Shown here one piece after another: positions 59,348-64,000 of a stretch of DNA of 64,000 nucleotides. Position 1 is the first letter of the stretch. Each line of letters opens with the position of its first letter. This DNA comes from Myxococcales bacterium (lineage in GTDB: Bacteria; Myxococcota_A; Polyangia; Polyangiales; Polyangiaceae): assembly GCA_004193285.1 (NCBI GenBank), contig SECP01000037.1, forward strand, positions 1 to 64,000. The letters are read 5' to 3'. The position numbers and the translations under genes were made by a program. The notes beneath the pieces are model-generated. The model did not search any database. It saw only the letters and a list, made by a program, of their open reading frames with translations, and was not told the DNA's origin.

Positions 59348-60067
59348 ATGAGCGAGCCTGAGCATCGCGAACGCAAAACGCGCTCGGGGCCCAGCAGCGG
59401 CTCCTTCAAGGTCGCGCGGGTCGAGGTGCAAGAGCTCGCGGCCCTCGCGGGGCCGGACGTCTTCTCTTCACCGGGCGCGGACCTCCTGAGCGACGAGCTG
59501 CTCGTCGACCGTGTGCTGGCTGGTGATCCTCCCCAGTTCGAGGTGCTCATGCGGCGCACGGCCGCGCGCCTATTTCGCATCGCGCGCGGCATCCTCGGCA
59601 GCAGCCGCCGCGCGGAGGACGTCATGCTCGGCACCTTCGTGCGCGCGTACGAAAACCTCGGCAGCTACGACCGCCGGCTGCGCTTCGGGGATTGGCTCAG
59701 CCGGATCGCGATCCACGGTTCACTCGCGGCCCTGAAGCGCGAGTCTTCGCCCCCGCTGGAGGCGCGCCGCCAGCAGCTAGAGCTGGTGCGTCAGCTGGAA
59801 GACGCGGTGGACGGCTTGCCGCAGAAGTTTCGCGTCCCGTTCACGCTCTGCGTGCTGGACGAGATGTTTCCCAAGGACGTCGCGGAGACGCTCGGGGTGC
59901 CGGCAGAGACCGTGCGAGTGGGCTCGTTTCGGGGGCGCCTTCAGGTGCGGCGTCTGCTCGGCATGCGCTTCGACGACGCGGAGTCACGCGCGTTCGGGTT
60001 GGACCTGGCGACGGTGGACGAAATCCTGCGCAAGGTGCGCCACCGATTGGGCTTCGATCAGCGGTAA
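59348..60067 (+). CDS. ECF-type RNA polymerase sigma factor
   Basis: 239 aa from ATG 59348 (a GTG at 59312 is possible). Residues 1-50 are an extra N-terminal segment. Region 2: LLVDRVLAGDPPQFEVLMRRTAARLFRIARGIL, RRAEDVMLGTFVRAYENLGSYD and FGDWLSRIAIHGSLAALKRE. Region 4: QLEDAVDGLPQKFRVPFTLCVLDEMFPKDVAETLGVPAETVRVGSFRGRLQVRRLL. The C-terminal 30 residues are an extension. No anti-sigma gene is adjacent; control may instead come from the kinase encoded upstream. Its stop region overlaps the convergent accC by 10 bp. Confidence 0.9.
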   Translation: MSEPEHRERKTRSGPSSGSFKVARVEVQELAALAGPDVFSSPGADLLSDELLVDRVLAGDPPQFEVLMRRTAARLFRIARGILGSSRRAEDVMLGTFVRAYENLGSYDRRLRFGDWLSRIAIHGSLAALKRESSPPLEARRQQLELVRQLEDAVDGLPQKFRVPFTLCVLDEMFPKDVAETLGVPAETVRVGSFRGRLQVRRLLGMRFDDAESRAFGLDLATVDEILRKVRHRLGFDQR

Positions 60068-61542
60068 CGGGTTACCGGGGGCCGCGCGTAGTCACGCCAG
60101 CGCGAGCCGGAGGTGCTCGTTGGCGCCGGGGCCGGAGGGCCGCGGTCGGCGTCCGCAGCCAGCGCGGTCAACAACAGCGCGTCCCTGAGATCTTGCTCCG
60201 GACGGGCTTCATCGCGCAGCTCGCTCGCGGTGCGCTCCACGAACGTGGTGTCGTAGTCGCCGGCGACTACGCGAGGGTGGGCGAGCAGCCGCTCCAGAAA
60301 AGTGAGATTGGTCGCGACGCCGAGCACGCTGTACTCGCCGAGCGCCCGCAGCAGGCGCGCCCGCGCCTCTTCTCGATTCCGGCCCCACACGCTGAGCTTG
60401 GAGAGCAGCGGATCGAACTCCGGGCTTACCCACGAGCCAGAAACGACGCCGCCGTCGTCGCGCACGAACGGCCCCGACGGCGCGATCAGCCGCTCGATGC
60501 GGCCCGGCGCCGGTAGAAAGCCCTGCTCGGGATCCTCCGCATACACGCGAGCCTCGATGGCCACCCCTCGACGCTCGGCTTGCCCGAACGAGAGAGGCGC
60601 CCCATCCGCCACTCGCAGCATCTCGTGAACGAGATCCACGCCGGTGACGAGCTCCGTGATGGGGTGCTCCACTTGAAGACGCGTGTTCATCTCCAAGAAA
60701 TAGAAGCTTTGATCCTGCCCCAGCAAAAATTCGAAAGTGCCGGCCGAGTAGTAGCCGATGGCGCGCGCACCCGCGACCGCGACCTGACACATCGCCTCGC
60801 GCGTCGCCTCGTGGAGCGCCGGACACGGGGTTTCTTCGACGATTTTCTGGTGTCGACGCTGGAGCGAGCAGTCACGTTCGAAGAGGTGGACCAGGTTGCC
60901 GTGCTTGTCCCCCAGCACCTGAATCTCCACGTGGCGCGCGCCGAGGATCGCCTTTTCCACGTAGACACTGCCGTCCCCGAACGACTTTTCGGCTTCACTT
61001 CGGGTGCGCTCCAGCGCGCGCTCGAGCTCCGCTTCGCTGTCCACGCGCCGCATGCCTTTGCCGCCGCCGCCGGCGGTTGCTTTCAGCAGTACCGGGTAGC
61101 CCACGCTACGCGCGGTGACCTTGGCCTCCTCCAGCGTGCCGGCGGGACCGCCGGGGACCACGGGGACGCCCGCCTCTTGCATGCGCTTTCGAGCGCGCGC
61201 CTTGTCTCCCATCTCGTAGATGGCGCTCGCAGGGGGACCGATGAACACGAGCCCCGCCGCTTCGCACGCTCGGCACAGCTCGCTGCTCTCGGACAAAAAA
61301 CCATAACCGGGGTGGACGCCCCAAGCGCCTACGGATCGCGCGGCCGCGACGACGCGCTCCACGTCTAGGTATGCCGCGCGACCTTCTCCAAGCCGCAGCG
61401 CTTCATCGGCGCGCCGCGCGTGCAGGGCATCGCGATCCGCATCCGTGTAGACGGCGACCGAGGGCAAAGACAGCTCGGCGAGCGCTCGCGCGATGCGCAC
61501 CGCGATCTCACCACGATTGGCGATCAGGACCTTTCCAGCCAT
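60058..61542 (-). CDS. accC: Biotin carboxylase subunit of an acyl-CoA carboxylase
   Basis: 494 aa from ATG 61542. Carboxylates biotin using ATP and bicarbonate. ATP-grasp enzyme: KVLIANRGEIAVRIARA, VHPGYGFLSE, KATAGGGGKGMRRV (glycine loop), the HVEIQVLGDKHGN section, ERDCSLQRRHQKIVEE and EMNTRLQVEHPITELVTGVDLV. The C-terminus is extended by about 40 residues rich in Ala/Pro/Arg. No accB is adjacent, so the partner (acetyl- or propionyl-CoA carboxylase) is unknown. The divergent region to xseA carries the extended -10 promoter. Confidence 0.95.
   Translation of the reverse strand: MAGKVLIANRGEIAVRIARALAELSLPSVAVYTDADRDALHARRADEALRLGEGRAAYLDVERVVAAARSVGAWGVHPGYGFLSESSELCRACEAAGLVFIGPPASAIYEMGDKARARKRMQEAGVPVVPGGPAGTLEEAKVTARSVGYPVLLKATAGGGGKGMRRVDSEAELERALERTRSEAEKSFGDGSVYVEKAILGARHVEIQVLGDKHGNLVHLFERDCSLQRRHQKIVEETPCPALHEATREAMCQVAVAGARAIGYYSAGTFEFLLGQDQSFYFLEMNTRLQVEHPITELVTGVDLVHEMLRVADGAPLSFGQAERRGVAIEARVYAEDPEQGFLPAPGRIERLIAPSGPFVRDDGGVVSGSWVSPEFDPLLSKLSVWGRNREEARARLLRALGEYSVLGVATNLTFLERLLAHPRVVAGDYDTTFVERTASELRDEARPEQDLRDALLLTALAADADRGPPAPAPTSTSGSRWRDYARPPVTRYR
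60062..60077. repeat. Inverted repeat at the overlap of convergent genes
   Basis: CGGTAAC-GG-GTTACCG: perfect 7-bp arms with a 2-nt centre. It contains the sigma-gene stop codon (60065-60067) and encodes the last residues of accC on the other strand. Possibly an RNA end structure for both transcripts. Confidence 0.4.
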
Positions 61543-61588
61543 ACGCGAGCGCATCCTGCCCGACGTTCAGTCTCAGCTCTCGAGATTG

Positions 61589-61597
61589 TGATATAAT
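61589..61597 (+). promoter_or_regulatory. Extended -10 promoter ahead of xseA
   Basis: TG-A-TATAAT: a perfect TATAAT preceded by the TGn extended -10 element, in a short A/T-rich patch unusual for this genome. No good -35 is visible at 16-18 bp, as expected for extended -10 promoters. A start near 61604 would give a leader of about 105 nt to the ATG at 61709. Confidence 0.5.
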
Positions 61598-61708
61598 GAA
61601 TGATTACATGTGCTTGGCGGTCTCGAGGGTCCGAGCTGGCCAGCGGCCTTCGATCGCCCGTAAACCCGAGGCCGCGCGCTGCTATACAGGCCGGCCCCGG
61701 TAAACGAC

Positions 61709-63091
61709 ATGGAGTCCGACGACGTCATCTCCGTTGGCGAGCTCGATCGCCGTTTGCGTCGTGCGGTAGAGGTCGCTTCCGGGAGCTTCTGGATCGAAGG
61801 CGAAGTCGCGTCGTTGAAGCGCGCGCCGAGCGGGCACGTCTACTTCACGCTCAAAGACGAGCAGGAGGACGCGATCATCGACTGCGTGATGTATCGGCTG
61901 GACGCCCAGCGCGCGCGCCGCATCCTCACGGACGGCGCGAGGCTGCAGCTCAAGGGGCGCGCCACGGTGTGGGCGCCGCGTGGTCGGCTGCAGCTCGTTG
62001 GCACGATGGCGCGCCTCGCCGGCCGCGGTGAGCTCCTATTGGCGCTCGAGAAGCTGAAGCAGCAGCTGGCTGCAGAAGGCCTATTCGAGCCGTCGCGCAA
62101 GCGCGCGCTGCCGAAGGCGCCGCGCGTCGTGGGGATCGTCACCAGCGGCGCGGGCGCGGCTTTCCACGATATTCGCACGGTGGCGTTCCGTCGGGGCGGA
62201 CTCCGGCTCGTGCTCGCGCCCGCGCTGGTCCAGGGGGAATCCGCGGCCCCTAGCATCGTCGCAGCGCTGGATTTGCTGGAGCGCTACCCTGGTTTGGATG
62301 CGGTGATCGTGGGGCGCGGCGGCGGCTCCGGGGAGGATCTGATGGCGTTCAACGACGAGCGAGTCGTGCGGCGCATCGCGCGGTGTTCGGTGCCGGTGGT
62401 GAGCGCGGTCGGCCATGAGGTCGACGTCACCTTGACGGATCTCGTGGCCGACGTGCGCGCGGCGACTCCGTCTCAGGCCGCCGAGCTACTGGTGCCCGAT
62501 CGCCAGTCGCAGCGGGAAGCGCTGCAGCGCTGTGAGCGGCACCTGGTTCGCGCTCAGCTTTCGTTGCTAGCAGGCGCGCAGGCGCGGCTCTCGCGGGTGT
62601 CCCAACGTGTCAGCGACCCGCGCTTCGTCATCGCCGCGCGCCAGCAAGAGCTGAGCGATCTTTCCGAGCGCATGGCACGCCTGGTTCGCCGCAGTCTCGC
62701 CGGCAGGCAGCGCGCGCGCAGCGAGCTGTTGCAAAGGTTGGCCCACCGGCACCCGGAGCGCGTGCTGGCGCGAGCCCGCGGCGACGTGGGCCTGCTGCAC
62801 GCTCGGCTCGCGTCGGTCATGCGGCTCGCGCTCGGCGGGCGTCGCAAAGCCTTCGGGCGCTGCGTGGCCCAGCTCGACGCGCTGTCGCCGCTCGCGGTGC
62901 TGGGCCGGGGCTACGCTATCGCTACCCATGAAGGGCTGCCCGTGCTGGCCAGCCAGGAGCTAGCGCCGGGCGACACGGTGCGGGTGCGCGTCGCTCATGG
63001 CGCTTTTCGCGCTCGCGTCACGCAAGTGGAGACAGCCGTGGACGGCAACGACGGAACGGAGGAAGGTCCTGTGAGCGAGGTGAGGTCTTGA
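61709..63091 (+). CDS. xseA: Exodeoxyribonuclease VII large subunit
   Basis: 460 aa. Catalytic subunit of the enzyme that degrades single-stranded DNA. N-terminal OB fold (SVGELDRRLRRAVEVASGSFWIEGEVASLKRAPSGHVYFTLKD, in parts), then the catalytic domain: GIVTSGAGAAFHDI, VIVGRGGGSGEDLMAFNDE and SAVGHEVDVTLTDLVADVRAATPSQAAEL, followed by the long coiled coil. No xseB small subunit is adjacent in this window. Its stop overlaps the aroE start as TTGA. Confidence 0.97.
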   Translation: MESDDVISVGELDRRLRRAVEVASGSFWIEGEVASLKRAPSGHVYFTLKDEQEDAIIDCVMYRLDAQRARRILTDGARLQLKGRATVWAPRGRLQLVGTMARLAGRGELLLALEKLKQQLAAEGLFEPSRKRALPKAPRVVGIVTSGAGAAFHDIRTVAFRRGGLRLVLAPALVQGESAAPSIVAALDLLERYPGLDAVIVGRGGGSGEDLMAFNDERVVRRIARCSVPVVSAVGHEVDVTLTDLVADVRAATPSQAAELLVPDRQSQREALQRCERHLVRAQLSLLAGAQARLSRVSQRVSDPRFVIAARQQELSDLSERMARLVRRSLAGRQRARSELLQRLAHRHPERVLARARGDVGLLHARLASVMRLALGGRRKAFGRCVAQLDALSPLAVLGRGYAIATHEGLPVLASQELAPGDTVRVRVAHGAFRARVTQVETAVDGNDGTEEGPVSEVRS

Positions 63092-63966
63092 AGTTTGCGC
63101 TGATTGGTCACCCGGTGTCTCACTCGCTGTCTCCCGTGATTCACCAGGCCGCCTACCGCGAGCTCGGCGTCTCGCACGAGTATGGCCTCATCGACGCGCC
63201 GGACGAGGCGGCGGTGGACGGCGCGCTCGCGGACCTGCGTCGCGGTGAGCTCGCGGGGCTGAACGTCACCATCCCGTGGAAGCGGCGCGCTTTTGCGCTG
63301 TCTCAGCGCCGGAGCCCGCTCGCCGAGCGGCTGCAGGTCGCCAACGTGCTCGCCCTCGTCGGCTCGGAAATCATGGCTCACAACACCGACGCGCTGGCGC
63401 TGGAGTCGGAGTTTGGCCGGCTCGTGTCGGGGCCGCGCGCGCTCGTCATCGGGAGCGGCGGCGCCGCTCCGGCGGTCGTCGCCGCCTGCGCGGCCGCGGG
63501 CATCCACGAAACGTACGTCACCGCTCGTCGGTTCACGAACGAGCTTCCGCGCGAGGACTGGCCCGGAGCGAAAGAGCTCTCCACGCTCGGGGCCCGGCTT
63601 CTGCCGTGGCCCGCGTCGAGCGTTGCGGCCCGCGCGGAGCTGGACGCGTTGTGCGCGGAGACGGCGCTGTTCGTGCAGTGCACGAGCGCCGGCATGCAAG
63701 GCGCGGACTCCGGCGAGCCCATCGCCGAGCTCGTGCCTTGGGCGCGCACTCCGCAAAACGCCATTGCCTACGACTTGATTTACGCACCGCTGTGCACGCC
63801 GTTCCTCCGAGAGGCGCAAAAGGCTGGGCGTCGCACGTCGCACGGCCTACCCATGTTGGTCGGGCAAGCGGCGCTCGCGATCGAGATCTGGCTCGGTCAG
63901 CGGCCCAAACCCGAGCCTCTGCTGGAGGCCGCGCTTTCGGCGCTGGCCAAGCGAGGGCGGTCTTGA
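63088..63966 (+). CDS. aroE: Shikimate dehydrogenase
   Basis: 292 aa, TTG start overlapping the xseA stop (TTGA). Reduces 3-dehydroshikimate to shikimate with NADPH. Substrate site SHSLSP, catalytic K65 in NVTIPWK, D101 in AHNTDA, NADPH loop VIGSGGAAPAVVAAC, and QAALAIEIW near the end. The dinucleotide-binding GxGGxxxA motif reads GSGGAAPA, slightly different from the usual GAGGAARA. Other shikimate genes are not visible. Confidence 0.96.
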   Translation: MKFALIGHPVSHSLSPVIHQAAYRELGVSHEYGLIDAPDEAAVDGALADLRRGELAGLNVTIPWKRRAFALSQRRSPLAERLQVANVLALVGSEIMAHNTDALALESEFGRLVSGPRALVIGSGGAAPAVVAACAAAGIHETYVTARRFTNELPREDWPGAKELSTLGARLLPWPASSVAARAELDALCAETALFVQCTSAGMQGADSGEPIAELVPWARTPQNAIAYDLIYAPLCTPFLREAQKAGRRTSHGLPMLVGQAALAIEIWLGQRPKPEPLLEAALSALAKRGRS

Positions 63967-64000
63967 AGCGGCACCCGGCGTGGCTCGGCTCTCGAGACGG
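63963..64000 (+). CDS. Start of a further gene (runs off the right edge)
   Basis: A TTG at 63963 overlaps the aroE stop as TTGA, the same arrangement as between xseA and aroE, and the frame stays open to the end of the window (MKRHPAWLGSRD). Only 12 codons are visible, so this is a tentative call based on the recurring coupled-start pattern. Confidence 0.4.
   Translation, partial: MKRHPAWLGSRD

Noticed and set aside
1..64000. tRNA, rRNA, insertion sequences, prophage or attachment sites
   Set aside because: No T-loop-like GGTTCRAxxC in intergenic DNA, no transposase or integrase motif and no flanking direct repeats were seen by eye.

Overview
The window is very GC-rich (stop-free stretches on both strands almost everywhere), gene-dense and chromosomal in character. 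The gene content points to a myxobacterium, most likely of the Sorangium/Polyangium type: Hanks-type Ser/Thr kinases, zinc-ribbon proteins, TPR and TPR-PEGA envelope proteins, many short Pro/Ala-rich lipoproteins, a Cys-rich 'DPxNCGxCG' repeat lipoprotein, an NtrC-type regulator, a PATAN (DUF4388) protein and ECF sigma factors. This assignment is inferred from gene content only. I found no tRNA, rRNA, CRISPR array, transposase, phage gene or integration site.

Layout. 1-0.9 kb: 5' end of a zinc-ribbon protein and ruvA. 1-5.4 kb: a small lipoprotein, a TPR membrane protein, a TPR-PEGA protein and an FG-GAP lipoprotein. 5.5-8.2 kb: NtrC-type regulator and an FGE-fold lipoprotein, continuing the same strand. 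8.2-12.3 kb: two divergent lipoproteins and a ClpA/ClpC-type unfoldase. 12.35-19.2 kb (minus): a receiver-like/PATAN/J-like protein, a membrane Ser/Thr kinase, a TPR-PEGA membrane protein and a 12-repeat Cys-rich lipoprotein. 19.2-25.1 kb: TatA-like peptide, folK, then atpF'-atpF-atpH-atpA-atpG and a small membrane protein. 25.2-27.7 kb: glgC and a GT4 glycogen synthase of the short GlgA/GlgM type. 27.7-34.4 kb: Cys-rich lipoprotein, serS, a lipoprotein, a family-5 solute-binding protein with a secreted partner, a beta-barrel protein and a lipoprotein. 34.5-38.6 kb: gpmA, two secreted proteins and a DUF1877 protein. 38.6-41.8 kb (minus): AlkZ-like winged-helix protein, outer-membrane protein, small helical protein, haem lipoprotein and a conserved hypothetical. 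41.8-45.6 kb: beta-barrel protein, DUF1588-like lipoprotein, ECF sigma factor and its membrane partner. 45.7-52.7 kb: giant TPR protein, TPR lipoprotein, VKOR-thioredoxin fusion, OmpA-like protein and TlpA-like lipoprotein. 52.8-55.1 kb: LacI-type regulator (with a likely operator) and rlmI. 55.1-60.1 kb: MshEN protein, zinc-ribbon/kinase/ATPase protein and ECF sigma. 60.1-64 kb: accC, xseA, aroE and the start of one more gene.

How they fit together. Housekeeping genes (ruvA, folK, ATP synthase, glycogen, serS, gpmA, rlmI, accC, xseA, aroE) are interleaved with lineage-specific envelope and signalling operons. The most interesting blocks are the kinase/PATAN/TPR-PEGA/Cys-repeat operon at 12.35-19.2 kb, the sigma-factor region followed by a TPR and periplasmic thiol-redox operon at 41.8-52.7 kb, and the orphan NtrC regulator embedded with secreted proteins at 2.3-8.2 kb. 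Coupled starts (ATGA, GTGA, TTGA or TGATG overlaps) are frequent and support these operons. Functions given for the envelope proteins are mostly domain-level inferences.
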